Positions 43,658 through 52,545 of a DNA stretch of 64,000 bases are shown here, piece by piece. The position numbers and the translations under genes are program-made. The notes beneath the pieces were generated by a model that saw nothing but the letters and a program-made list of their open reading frames with translations, was not told the origin of the DNA and did not search any database. This DNA is from Acidobacteriota bacterium. Lineage in GTDB: Bacteria; Acidobacteriota; Terriglobia; Terriglobales; Acidobacteriaceae. Every line of letters starts with the position of its first letter. The first letter of the stretch is position 1. The stretch lies in contig JACPYL010000010.1 of NCBI GenBank assembly GCA_016196065.1, positions 186,001 through 250,000 of the forward strand, written 5' to 3'.

Positions 43658-46505
43658 GCGCCTTAGAAGTGAATTCCTTCACTAGTTGTGAAAACTGTGG
43701 CAGGGCCTGGAGCTTCTGAAGCTCGGGATCGTTCCAGGCCTCCTGCGCAGAGTAGCCCTTATCCAAAGCAGCACGTAGCGCCTTCACGGCATCTTCCGGT
43801 TTCCCTACCAGCGATTTCACGAGCGCTTCCGAATACATCAATTGAATATCCTTGGGCTTGATCGAGCGCGCCTGCTGGATGTATTGCAGGCCGTTGCGGG
43901 CATCGCCCTTGCGTGCGGAATAAAGCGCGAGATCGCCCATCGTGTCCGCCGAGCGCGGATTCACCTGCAGCTGCTGGAAGCAGAGTGAAATCGCCTTGTC
44001 GTAGGCAACCGCGGCCTGATCGGAGTGTCCGGACCAGCGATAGGCGTCGCCGAGGTTGCCGAAGAGGATTTCGTTGTTCGGAGTCATCTCGGTGGCTTTT
44101 TCGAACATTTTTACCGCTTCGCCATAGTTCTTGAGATAGAAGTACGCCGTCCCGAGGTTGGAGTACGTGATCGAGTCCGGACCCACTGAAAGAGCTTTCT
44201 GGAAATGAGGAATGGCCTCGTTCCATTTGCCTTCCTTGAAATACGTGCCGCCTATGTTTTCGTATCCGATGGGATTGTCGGGAGCGAGTTCAATGACTTT
44301 CTGAAACGACACGAGTGCCTTGGTTGTGTCTCCGGTGTCGGAGAGAGCCTGGCCGAGCGCATTGTGATTCATCCAGAAATAGGCGTTGACCGCGACCGCC
44401 CTTTGGTAGGCGGTGATGGCTTCTTCGCTCTGGCCGTTCGCGCGGTATGCATCGCCGAGCAGGCGATAGGCCTCATCAGAATTGGGAGCGAGCGCCAGGG
44501 CTTGCTTGATCTCCGTGATGGCTTGGGCATTCTTGCCGGTAGTCGAGTACACGCTGCCAAGTGAAAGGTGAACTTCCGGCAGGGAACTGGAAAGCTGTTC
44601 GGCGCGCTGTGCGGCAAGCGTCGCCTTTTGTGCCCAGATGCTCTCCTTGCTCTCACCGTAGAGGCGGAGGCTGGAGTCGGCGAGGCCAGCATAGGCGAGC
44701 GCGAAGTTCGAATCCTTTTCAATCGCCTGTTCGAAGAGCGTTCCCGCCTGCTTCATGTCAGTTGTATTGTGACTGTTGCGGAGCATGTTTCTGCCCTGCA
44801 AATAGAGATCGTAGGCCTTTACGTTCTCAGTCGGATGGGAGCCGGTGCGGGCAAGTTCTTCGTTACTCGGTTTAAGAGCGAGCGCGGTCACAACATTGGT
44901 GTAAATCTGATCTTCAAGCGTTAGCAGATCCTGCGGCATGCCGGGAAATTCCTGGCTCCAGACGCGACGGCCCGTTGTGGCGTCGTCGAGATTGAGGATC
45001 ACGCTCAATTTGTCGCCGCTGCCCTGCACCATGCCCTGCAACACAAGGTTCACGCCCAGATCATGAGCGACCTTGGCGAGCGGCATATCCTTGGAAGCGA
45101 TCTTCTCCACTTCAGACGAAGCGGCCAGGTGAACTTCTTTGAGTTGAAACAGCTTGGCGGTGAGCGCTTCCTGCACACCATCTGCGACGTAGCCAAGTGC
45201 CTTCTGGTCGCCGACAATTTTCAGCGGCATGACCGCGACGTACTTTCCCTGGCTGAGCGCAGGAACGCCTTTTGCCGCTTCCATGGTGCGCGTGCCTGGA
45301 CGGCTCAGCAGCGTGCGGCCGACAAAGGCAGCCATGGCGATGGTGAGGACGCCGGCGGCGATCCACATCCAGCGCTTGCCGGGCAGATCGAGATTGAAGC
45401 GCGACGGATGGATGATCGGGTGCGGGATCATCTTCGACAACGCGTCCGCGCTGATATTGGGATTTGCTTCCCAGGCTTGCAACTGCTGCAGCAGTTCGAC
45501 GACTGAGTGATAGCGGTTGGCAGGCTCGCGCTCGAGGCAGCGGCTGACAATCGCGCTCAAGGACCGGGGAACAGTATTTTCCACGTCGGATGCGGGCTTC
45601 GCTACTTCGCGTGTGCGGCGCATCAGGCTGGCGATGGCCGTGTCGGCGTGATACGGAGACTTGCCAGTCAGCAACTCGTAGAAGATCAGGCCAACGCTGA
45701 AAATGTCCGAACGCTGATCGAGTTGCGATCCCAGCGCCTGCTCGGGCGACATGTATTCCATGGTTCCGACGATGGCGCCGGTTTGCGTTAATCCAGAATC
45801 GCCGAGCGAGCGGGCAAGGCCGAAGTCCATGACGACGATGCGGCCGGACTTGTCGCTCATGATGTTTTGCGGCTTCAGGTCGCGATGAATGACGCCTTCC
45901 GAGTGAGCCGAATCGAGCGCGCGGCACACCTGCTCGATCATGGGAATCGCTTCCTTCGCGGAAAACTTGCCATGCTTGCGCAGCATGGTGCGCATGTCGT
46001 CGCCGTCCACGTATTCCATGGTGATGAAGCGGATTCCTTCGGACTCTCCAAGGTCGTAGATGCGAACAACATTCTTGTGCGTGATGTTCCGCGCGAGAAT
46101 CAATTCCTGCTTGAAACGCTGCAGAATGGCTGGATCGGTCGCCAGTTCCGGGCGGATCACTTTCAGCGCGATCATGCGGTCGAGTTCCCGATCGCGCGCC
46201 TGATAGACCGCGCCCATGCCACCTTGTCCGAGCACGTTGAGAATCTCGTAACGCCCGGCAAAAGTGACGCCTGGCTGCAACGCTAGGAACGCCGTAATGC
46301 TGGTCGCGGCGAGCGAAGAGGCATAGGCCGATGGTGACGGCGATGGTATGGGGGTCGAGTGCGGCATCGTCGGCGCGCCCGACAATGGAGGCGGAGTCTG
46401 CGCGGCAGCGCCCACTTGATTTCGAGGCAGACTGGTACCAGGCATGGTCGGGCTATCGGAATCGGATGCCCAATTGTCGCGCTGGTCGTTGTCTCGCTGA
46501 TCCAT
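43647..46505 (-). CDS. Ser/Thr protein kinase with TPR C-terminal half
   Basis: 952 residues: a Pro/Ser-rich N-terminus, a complete Hanks-type kinase ('LGQGGMGAVYQARD', 'ALKVI', 'VIHRDLKPQNIM', 'DFGLAR', 'SPEQ'), one membrane helix near 378, a FlgO/CsgG-like region ('KYVAVMPLKIVGD', 'LVLQGMVQGSGDKLSV') and about ten TPR units to the end. The kinase would be cytoplasmic and the TPRs periplasmic. This build is common in Acidobacteriota and probably senses a periplasmic partner. A stand-alone gene with no obvious operon. Confidence 0.9.
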   Translation of the reverse strand: MDQRDNDQRDNWASDSDSPTMPGTSLPRNQVGAAAQTPPPLSGAPTMPHSTPIPSPSPSAYASSLAATSITAFLALQPGVTFAGRYEILNVLGQGGMGAVYQARDRELDRMIALKVIRPELATDPAILQRFKQELILARNITHKNVVRIYDLGESEGIRFITMEYVDGDDMRTMLRKHGKFSAKEAIPMIEQVCRALDSAHSEGVIHRDLKPQNIMSDKSGRIVVMDFGLARSLGDSGLTQTGAIVGTMEYMSPEQALGSQLDQRSDIFSVGLIFYELLTGKSPYHADTAIASLMRRTREVAKPASDVENTVPRSLSAIVSRCLEREPANRYHSVVELLQQLQAWEANPNISADALSKMIPHPIIHPSRFNLDLPGKRWMWIAAGVLTIAMAAFVGRTLLSRPGTRTMEAAKGVPALSQGKYVAVMPLKIVGDQKALGYVADGVQEALTAKLFQLKEVHLAASSEVEKIASKDMPLAKVAHDLGVNLVLQGMVQGSGDKLSVILNLDDATTGRRVWSQEFPGMPQDLLTLEDQIYTNVVTALALKPSNEELARTGSHPTENVKAYDLYLQGRNMLRNSHNTTDMKQAGTLFEQAIEKDSNFALAYAGLADSSLRLYGESKESIWAQKATLAAQRAEQLSSSLPEVHLSLGSVYSTTGKNAQAITEIKQALALAPNSDEAYRLLGDAYRANGQSEEAITAYQRAVAVNAYFWMNHNALGQALSDTGDTTKALVSFQKVIELAPDNPIGYENIGGTYFKEGKWNEAIPHFQKALSVGPDSITYSNLGTAYFYLKNYGEAVKMFEKATEMTPNNEILFGNLGDAYRWSGHSDQAAVAYDKAISLCFQQLQVNPRSADTMGDLALYSARKGDARNGLQYIQQARSIKPKDIQLMYSEALVKSLVGKPEDAVKALRAALDKGYSAQEAWNDPELQKLQALPQFSQLVKEFTSKAPKP

Positions 46506-46738
46506 GGGGACGGCCTGATACGGAGAGCAAATCCGGTGTGCTAGTCGTGCGACGAAAAGCGATCGTTCAAGGTCGTCGAGGGGAGTCGAGGACCAAGCAC
46601 CCCGAGGAAGCAGTATACCCCGGGATTCCTGCGGAAGAAAGCATTCAACAGGGCACGAAATAAAGACTTGCGCGGGCTTGTTTCCGTGTGGCCCGGGGAT
46701 ATAATTTTGGCGGTCTGGTGGCTCCAGGTGACTGACAT

Positions 46739-47017
46739 ATGGGACTTTACTCGCACTACGACGGTGCTCATAACCACCCCGTCAACCGCGCCCTGCACAT
46801 GATCTCGATCCCGGTGGGCTTCTCCTCCCTGATAGTGATCTGGTGGCACTGGATCGTTGCACTTTTATTAATTCCCACTGCATTTGCTTTGGCCTGGCTC
46901 GGCCATCTGATTGAAGGCAATAAGCCGGCGTTCCTCACCAATCCTGCGCATGTGTTCGTGGCACCGGTCTGGCTGGCACGGAAGGTCCTGGGATTGGGGC
47001 CGAAGAAAGCAGAGTAA
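46739..47017 (+). CDS. Mpo1-like (DUF962) small membrane protein
   Basis: 92 residues of the DUF962/Mpo1 group: N-terminal 'YSHYDGAHNHPVNRALH' histidines, two hydrophobic segments, and 'GHLIEGNKPAFLTNP'. Yeast Mpo1 is an iron-dependent dioxygenase that shortens 2-hydroxy fatty acids; the bacterial short forms keep the same histidines. A consensus TATAAT at 46700-46705 gives a leader of about 27 bases. Enzymatic role is inferred from the family only. Confidence 0.8.
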   Translation: MGLYSHYDGAHNHPVNRALHMISIPVGFSSLIVIWWHWIVALLLIPTAFALAWLGHLIEGNKPAFLTNPAHVFVAPVWLARKVLGLGPKKAE

Positions 47018-47158
47018 CAACAAGGTCCGGGTTTCGGACTCATCCTTCCAGCATTCTGTTCCGCCTCGATCGACGAAGAACCTCCCTCAAAAGACGTACG
47101 ACTTCGGCGATGTATCCCCACGACCGACTCATCGTGTTCCATATCTAAAGGCGAACCG

Positions 47159-47440
47159 ATGGCGGAAGAGACGACACTTGCGCTGCTGCTGGAAATCCGC
47201 GACCTGCAAAAACAACAGTTGGAACTGCAGAAGGCGACGGTTGCCAATCAACAGCAGGCTTTGACGAATCAACTGACTTCGCTCACGGTGCAGCGGGAAG
47301 CGGCGGAACGGCAGAAGTTGCTGGTTGGACGAGCGAACCGGCTGTGGATTTTTGTCTTCGGAGCGGTATTTCTCCTGTTCTTCCTCGCCTTTTTCACTAC
47401 GCTGCTGAGTACGTGCATGCGAGTGTTCTTGCATCGTTGA
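47159..47440 (+). CDS. Coiled-coil membrane protein of unknown function
   Basis: 93 residues: a Gln/Leu-rich coiled coil (about 8-52) followed by one membrane helix ('LWIFVFGAVFLLFFLAFF') and a short tail. No family is recognised. It lies alone between the Mpo1-like gene and a REP-like repeat. ATG 47159 gives a natural helix start; no strong ribosome site is seen. Confidence 0.6.
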   Translation: MAEETTLALLLEIRDLQKQQLELQKATVANQQQALTNQLTSLTVQREAAERQKLLVGRANRLWIFVFGAVFLLFFLAFFTTLLSTCMRVFLHR

Positions 47441-47594
47441 GGAGAAGCAGAAATCTCCATGCCAACTGGTCGGTAGGCAGATTTCGTAATGTGCGCTGAC
47501 CGTGGTTAAATAAACAGTTGGGCGCCTAGTTCTTGCGCCGTCCCCGCGCGCGGCATCCAGCAACAATCCAAGTTGTATTGCACGGGCACGCGAC

Positions 47595-47626
47595 CTGCAG
47601 CCCCCTCGCTCCGCTCGGAATGACAA
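47595..47626. repeat. REP-like element, single arm
   Basis: CTGCAG followed by CCCTCGCTCCGCTCGGAATG and ACA matches the right arm of the 35072-35156 element including its CTGCAG flank, with three changes. It precedes the acyl-CoA dehydrogenase gene. Confidence 0.6.
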
Positions 47627-47673
47627 ATCGGGAGTGAGTCAGGACCAGTCGACAACAGACGAAGGTGAACACT

Positions 47674-48816
47674 GTGAATTTCCAGCTGAATGACGAACAG
47701 TTACATCTGAAGAAAAGCGTGCGCGAGTTTGCCGAGCGCGAGATTGCTCCGAACGTGATGACCTGGGACGAAGCCAGCGAGTTTCCGCTAGCGATCGTGA
47801 AAGAACTGGGCAAACTCGGATTGCTCGGGATTATTTTCCCGCCCGAATACGGCGGCGCGGGCATGGGTTACGTCGAGTACGTCACGGCAATTGAAGAGCT
47901 GTCGCGCGTGGACGGTTCGGTTGGCATCATCGTGGCGGCGCATACGTCGCTGTGCTCGAATCATATTTTTCTGGCGGGGAATGAAGCCCAGAAGAAGAAA
48001 TATGTTTCGAAGCTGGCCACCGGTGAATTCATCGGCGCTTGGGGATTGACGGAACCGTCGTCCGGATCGGACGCAGGCAGCGCGCGTTTGTCGGCCGCCA
48101 AAGCTAAAGGTGGATGGGTGCTCAACGGCACCAAAACTTTCATTACCAATGGCAGCTACGCAGACGTGCTGGTCGTGCTGGCAGTCACAGATCGCGCGGC
48201 GCATACGCACGGGTTGTCGGCGTTCCTGGTGGATAAGGGGAGTAAGGGATTTCGCCCGGGGAAGAAAGAAAACAAGCTCGGCCTGCGCGCCAGCGATACT
48301 TCAGAGTTGATTTTTGAAGACTGCTTTGTGCCGACGGAGAGCTTGCTGGGCGGAGAAGGGAACGGGTTCATCGACGCGATGCGCATCCTCGACGGCGGCC
48401 GCATCTCGATTGCCGCGCTCTCGCTCGGCATGGCCGAGGGCGCCTATGAGGCGGCTCTGAAATATTCCAAGCAGCGCAAACAATTTGGCAAGGCGATCAG
48501 CGAATTCCAGGCGATCCAATGGAAGCTAGCCGATATGGCGACGGAAATCGAGGCCGCGAAGTTGCTCACGCTGCGCGCCGGCGCGATGAAAGATGCCGGG
48601 ATGAAGACCACGCTCGAATCTTCGATGGCCAAGCTCTACGCCAGCGAAGTGGCCGTGAAGTGCGCCAATGAAGGAGTGCAGATCCATGGCGGCTACGGTT
48701 TTATCAAGGACTACCCCGCCGAGAAGTTCTATCGCGACGTGAAGCTGTGCACCATCGGCGAAGGGACCAGCGAGATTCAGCGGATGGTGATTGCGCGACA
48801 GTTGCTGAAGGACTGA
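47674..48816 (+). CDS. Acyl-CoA dehydrogenase
   Basis: 380 residues with the ACAD fold: '[15 protein letters not shown]' for FAD binding, '[10 protein letters not shown]', '[20 protein letters not shown]', and the catalytic Glu region '[21 protein letters not shown]' close to the C-terminus. It oxidises an acyl-CoA to the 2-enoyl-CoA in beta-oxidation or branched-chain breakdown. GAAGGTGA fits as ribosome site for GTG 47674; an in-frame GTG at 47665 is the longer alternative. The chain-length range cannot be told. Confidence 0.92.
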   Translation: MNFQLNDEQLHLKKSVREFAEREIAPNVMTWDEASEFPLAIVKELGKLGLLGIIFPPEYGGAGMGYVEYVTAIEELSRVDGSVGIIVAAHTSLCSNHIFLAGNEAQKKKYVSKLATGEFIGAWGLTEPSSGSDAGSARLSAAKAKGGWVLNGTKTFITNGSYADVLVVLAVTDRAAHTHGLSAFLVDKGSKGFRPGKKENKLGLRASDTSELIFEDCFVPTESLLGGEGNGFIDAMRILDGGRISIAALSLGMAEGAYEAALKYSKQRKQFGKAISEFQAIQWKLADMATEIEAAKLLTLRAGAMKDAGMKTTLESSMAKLYASEVAVKCANEGVQIHGGYGFIKDYPAEKFYRDVKLCTIGEGTSEIQRMVIARQLLKD

Positions 48817-48967
48817 GTAATTCTCAGCCATCAGCCATCAGCTCCTAGCCTGTCGTACAGAGTGTCTCGCTTTCATCGCGGGAGGTCTTGGCGAACGGCT
48901 AAGACCTGACCGCCTCACTTCGATACTCCATCAGGAAAACCAACCAGATCGATTCCTAGGAATTTTC

Positions 48968-49017
48968 TTGACTTCCAATACTGTATGACATATAGTATGC
49001 AACGTACACTATATGTC
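48968..49017 (+). promoter_or_regulatory. padR promoter with overlapping PadR-type operator
   Basis: TTGACT (48968-48973), a 17-base spacer and TATAGT (48991-48996) form a near-consensus promoter with +1 near 49003. A perfect palindrome, GACATATAGT (48987-48996) and ACTATATGTC (49008-49017), covers the -10 and the ATG at 49013, the usual arrangement for autorepression by a PadR protein. Confidence 0.8.
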
Positions 49018-49351
49018 GCAAGGTACAGACAACTCGGAACGCTTCGAAAATCTCAGACTGGAATTGCGGCGCGGCTGCTTGAGCCTGGCGGTTTTGTCGC
49101 AACTCAAGACGGAACGCTACGGTTACACGTTGCGCAAGGCCTTGAACGATCAGGGCATGGAGATCGACGAAGGGACGCTTTATCCGCTGCTGCGCCGGCT
49201 GGAAAGCCACGGGCTGCTGACCAGCGAATGGCGCGAGGAAGAGAAGCGCAATAAGCGTTTTTACCGGCTGTCGGCGGACGGTAAATCGGTTCTCAAGCAG
49301 TTGGCGGCCGAGTGGCAAAGCATTAACAAATCGCTGAACGGAATCCTCTAA
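49013..49351 (+). CDS. PadR family transcriptional regulator
   Basis: 112 residues, a PadR winged-helix protein ('GCLSLAVLSQLKTERYGYTL', 'EGTLYPLLRRLESHGLL', 'KRNKRFYRLSADGK'). Such proteins repress their own operon and are released by a ligand or stress. The ATG sits within its presumed operator. It is followed 10 bases on by a HAAS-domain membrane protein, a frequent partner of PadR in Acidobacteriota. Confidence 0.93.
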   Translation: MSQGTDNSERFENLRLELRRGCLSLAVLSQLKTERYGYTLRKALNDQGMEIDEGTLYPLLRRLESHGLLTSEWREEEKRNKRFYRLSADGKSVLKQLAAEWQSINKSLNGIL

Positions 49352-49361
49352 GGAGTTGGCC

Positions 49362-50369
49362 ATGGAACTACTCGATCGATATTTGCAGGCAGTGCAATTC
49401 TGGCTTCCGAAGAAGCAGAAACACGACATTATTGCGGAATTGTCCGAAGATCTGCACTCGCAGATCGACGAGAAAGAGGCGGAACTTGGCCGCAAGCTCT
49501 CGGAACCTGAAGTGGAAACGATTCTCAAGCGCTGTGGCTCGCCGCTCGCGGTTGCGACCCGCTATTTGCCGCAACGTTATCTGATTGGTCCGGCAATGTT
49601 TCCTGTTTACCGCTTCGTGCTGGGGATTCTGTTGATCGGCTGCATTGTTCCGCGTTTCCTAACGTGGATCGCATTCCTGATCTTCGATCCAGCGGACCGT
49701 GGCTACCTGAACATGGGGAACATGCTGGAGACCGTGGTCTTCTTTGGGTTCTTTACGACGCTGGCCTTTGTGATCATCGAGCGAAGTGGCGTCCAGTTAC
49801 AGATTCTGGATTACTGGAACCCGCGCAAGCTGCCGCCCTTGAAAGATCCGAACCGGATCCCGCTGTTCAATTCGTCGTTCGAGATCGGGGCCGCGGTTGT
49901 CTTCAACGTCTGGTTCGTCCAGGTGCTATGGCCGCGCCCGGTCACAGATATTCTGGGCACAAAGATCATGGTGGCGCCGGTATGGCAGAGTTTTTTCTGG
50001 GCGTTTTTGATTTTGTCCGTGTTCAATGTCGCTCTCTCAGGAGTGAACCTGTTTCGTCCGTACTGGACGCAGTCGCGTGCGTTCCTTCGACTGCTGCTCG
50101 ATCTGGCTGGCGGAGCAACATTTTGCTGGCTGCTGAAAGCGCAGCCACTGCTTGGAATCAGTACGCCGAATATGTCAGAATCGAAGGCGGCTGCGTTGAC
50201 GGGAGTCATCAACACAATCATGGCGAAGGCGTTGCCGTTGGCCGTCGTCATGTTGGTCGTGGTGTTTCTGATTGGCAGCTACCGGATTGTCCGCGTGTGG
50301 AATGTGGATCGGAAGCGTGGGCCGATTGTGCCGCCGGCGAGTGGGATTGCAGCGTCGATGGTGAGATAG
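49362..50369 (+). CDS. HAAS-domain integral membrane protein
   Basis: 335 residues: an N-terminal HAAS signalling region ('DRYLQAVQFWLPKKQKHDII', 'DIEELxxEL'-like acid pattern, 'ILKRCGSPLAVATRYLP') followed by six or more membrane helices. HAAS proteins are encoded beside PadR regulators and are thought to pass the signal across the membrane. ATG 49362 follows AGGAG at 49351-49355 by six bases. It forms an operon with padR. Confidence 0.82.
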   Translation: MELLDRYLQAVQFWLPKKQKHDIIAELSEDLHSQIDEKEAELGRKLSEPEVETILKRCGSPLAVATRYLPQRYLIGPAMFPVYRFVLGILLIGCIVPRFLTWIAFLIFDPADRGYLNMGNMLETVVFFGFFTTLAFVIIERSGVQLQILDYWNPRKLPPLKDPNRIPLFNSSFEIGAAVVFNVWFVQVLWPRPVTDILGTKIMVAPVWQSFFWAFLILSVFNVALSGVNLFRPYWTQSRAFLRLLLDLAGGATFCWLLKAQPLLGISTPNMSESKAAALTGVINTIMAKALPLAVVMLVVVFLIGSYRIVRVWNVDRKRGPIVPPASGIAASMVR

Positions 50370-50457
50370 CGGTCGCCACAGGCCCGGCGATTGCGCGAAC
50401 GGCAGTGCGTAAGCAAGAATCAGTACGCCGACTAGAGTGAAGGCGCAGGAGACAGGC

Positions 50458-50802
50458 ATGATTACCGGTGCTCACGTCATCGTCTACAGCAAAGATCCGG
50501 AAGCGGACCGTGCATTCTTCCGCGACACTCTTAACTTTTCTTCGGTGGATGCCGGACATGGCTGGCTGATATTCGCCCTTCCGCCCGCGGAAGCGGCGTT
50601 CCATCCCGGTGCGAACAATCAGCATGAGATGTACTTCATGTGCGACGACCTGAAGGCGACGATGGCATCGCTGAAGCAGAAGGAAGTGGCGTGCGGTCCG
50701 GTGAAGGAAGAACGCTGGGGAAGCCTGACGACGATCGCCCTTCCCGGCGGCGGGAAGATTGGGTTGTATCAGCCCAAGCACCCGACAGCGATTGGTCGGT
50801 AA
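50458..50802 (+). CDS. Glyoxalase/bleomycin-resistance (VOC) family protein
   Basis: 114 residues, one VOC fold unit ('GAHVIVYSKDPEADRAFFRD', 'HEMYFMCDDLKATMASL', 'IALPGGGKIGLYQP'). Such proteins bind metal and small ligands, or act as dimeric lyases/dioxygenases. ATG 50458 is preceded by AGGAGA at 50447-50452; an upstream GTG at 50437 is not supported. Substrate unknown. Confidence 0.8.
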   Translation: MITGAHVIVYSKDPEADRAFFRDTLNFSSVDAGHGWLIFALPPAEAAFHPGANNQHEMYFMCDDLKATMASLKQKEVACGPVKEERWGSLTTIALPGGGKIGLYQPKHPTAIGR

Positions 50803-50833
50803 GATTTGTCGCAGATGCGTGTTGGTGATCGAA

Positions 50834-51316
50834 ATGATTGAGAATTCAGAATCGGTCGTCACACAAGACGAACGCACGATGGCCACGCTTGCCCACGCGT
50901 TGCAGGTAGTGGGATGGTGGATAGCGCCGCTCATCATTTTCCTGATTCATCGAAAATCGCGTTTTGTATCTTTTCACGCCCTCCAGGCGTTACTTCTGCA
51001 GATCGTCTACATGGTCCTGATGGGCGGATGCATGGTGCTCTGGATCGTTGTAATCTTCTCAACGGTTTTACACTCCAGTGCAGACAAGTCTGCGCCCCCA
51101 ACCGCAATCTTCATTATGTTTCCCATTATCTGGTTGGGGTTCATGAGCATGTGGATCTTCGTCGTGGTGCTCGCCGTTGTTTACGCCATCAAGGCTGGTC
51201 GCGGGGAATGGGCGAACTACCCGATCATCGGGAAGATTGCACTTCATCTACTCAAGCTGGACGAACCGGTGAACTCAGTCATCGATTCGACCGGAATCCC
51301 TCGAACTTCGCTTTGA
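50834..51316 (+). CDS. DUF4870-like membrane protein
   Basis: 160 residues with four hydrophobic segments and a hydrophilic N-terminus that begins 'MIENSESVVTQDERTMAT'. The pattern 'HALQVVGWWIAPLIIFLIHR' and 'FVSFHALQALLLQ' matches DUF4870 membrane proteins of unknown role. ATG 50834 is taken; the longer frame from 50759 overlaps the VOC gene. No functional context. Confidence 0.7.
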   Translation: MIENSESVVTQDERTMATLAHALQVVGWWIAPLIIFLIHRKSRFVSFHALQALLLQIVYMVLMGGCMVLWIVVIFSTVLHSSADKSAPPTAIFIMFPIIWLGFMSMWIFVVVLAVVYAIKAGRGEWANYPIIGKIALHLLKLDEPVNSVIDSTGIPRTSL

Positions 51317-51361
51317 GTCGCTGCACTCTTACGCGGGTTAGACCCGACCGCGTGCCTGCTT

Positions 51362-51367
51362 TACACT
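51362..51367 (+). promoter_or_regulatory. -10 element for a leaderless meaB transcript
   Basis: TACACT ends seven bases before the TTG at 51374, so transcription should begin on the start codon. There is no ribosome site. Confidence 0.4.
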
Positions 51368-51373
51368 AGTTAT

Positions 51374-52324
51374 TTGACTCAGGACATCCCATCTCTGATT
51401 ACGCGCATTCGTTCCGGCGACGCTCTGCCGTTGGCGCGAGTGATCTCGGCGGTCGAGAACCGCGTTCCGGGATGGTCGGAACTTCTGAAGGCCCTTTTCC
51501 CGCATACCGGGAAAGCCTCCATCATCGGATTGACCGGCTCACCGGGGTCAGGCAAGAGCACGCTGGTCGATCAACTCGCCAAGCACTATCGCAAAGAAAA
51601 TCATACGGTGGGAATTATTGCGGTGGATCCGACCAGCCCCTATACAGGTGGAGCGATCCTTGGCGACCGCATTCGTATGCAGGACCACCACGCTGATCCG
51701 GGAATTTTTATTCGCAGCATGGCGACGCGCGGATCGTTGGGTGGGCTGGCGCGCACGACGGCGGATGTGGCGACTGTCTTCGACGCGTCGGGACGCGATC
51801 GCATCCTGATCGAGACGGTCGGCGTGGGACAGGATGAAGTCGATATCGTGCGCCTGGCCGACGTGACGGTTGTCATTCTTGTGCCGGGGATGGGCGACGA
51901 TGTGCAATCCATCAAAGCGGGCATCATGGAGATCGCCGACATTTTCGTCATCAACAAGAGCGACCGCGATGGAGCAGAGCGGGTGGAGCGCGAGATCAAG
52001 GCCATGCAATCTCTGGCAACCCGCACCGATGGCTGGACTCCGCCGGTCATCAAGACCGTGGCCAGCCGTGGTGAAGGAACGAAAGAACTCGCGGAGGCTA
52101 TTACCAGCTACGAAGAGTACTTGAAGCAAGAAAACCTGGCATTCAAGAAGAACGTGGAAAACTGGCAGGAACGGCTGGTCGAAATGCTGAGAGACGCGAT
52201 GCTGGATAAAGTTCGCGCGCAGATGGACGGTGGCAGCCTGGAACGGTACGCGAAGGAGATCGCGGATCACAAGCGCGATCCGTACACGCTGGTGGAGGAG
52301 ATAGTGCGAGGCGCAGCGAAGTAA
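51374..52324 (+). CDS. meaB: MeaB/ArgK-type G-protein chaperone of methylmalonyl-CoA mutase
   Basis: 316 residues: Walker A in 'GLTGSPGSGKSTLVD', switch regions 'AVDPTSPYTGGAILGDRIRM' and 'ETVGVGQDEVDI', and 'INKSDRDGAERV' for guanine recognition. MeaB loads and protects adenosylcobalamin in methylmalonyl-CoA mutase, whose catalytic subunit is encoded at 36045. The epimerase of the same pathway follows 220 bases later, beyond a REP-like element. The TTG start is supported by -10 spacing. Confidence 0.93.
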   Translation: MTQDIPSLITRIRSGDALPLARVISAVENRVPGWSELLKALFPHTGKASIIGLTGSPGSGKSTLVDQLAKHYRKENHTVGIIAVDPTSPYTGGAILGDRIRMQDHHADPGIFIRSMATRGSLGGLARTTADVATVFDASGRDRILIETVGVGQDEVDIVRLADVTVVILVPGMGDDVQSIKAGIMEIADIFVINKSDRDGAERVEREIKAMQSLATRTDGWTPPVIKTVASRGEGTKELAEAITSYEEYLKQENLAFKKNVENWQERLVEMLRDAMLDKVRAQMDGGSLERYAKEIADHKRDPYTLVEEIVRGAAK

Positions 52325-52408
52325 ACGCTACTGGTTGGTTGTGGCGGTCGCACGGAGACGGTCGTATTCTAAGAATTGTCATCTTGAGAGCCTGTAACTC
52401 TTTTCAAA

Positions 52409-52490
52409 CTGTCATCCTGATTGAGGCGAAGGACCTGCTGTCTTCTAGTCCGCCAGGAAAGCAGGTCCTTCGCTTCGCTCAGGATGACAG
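52409..52490. repeat. REP-like imperfect inverted repeat
   Basis: Arms at 52409-52438 and 52461-52490 pair except for an internal block of about four bases. The right arm carries the core TTCGCTTCGCTCAGGATGAC. It separates meaB from the epimerase gene. Confidence 0.85.
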
Positions 52491-52545
52491 TCCTTAAAAG
52501 GAATGTTCTTAGGCAGCATGACAGTTCTTAGAGGAAAGGCAGGGT

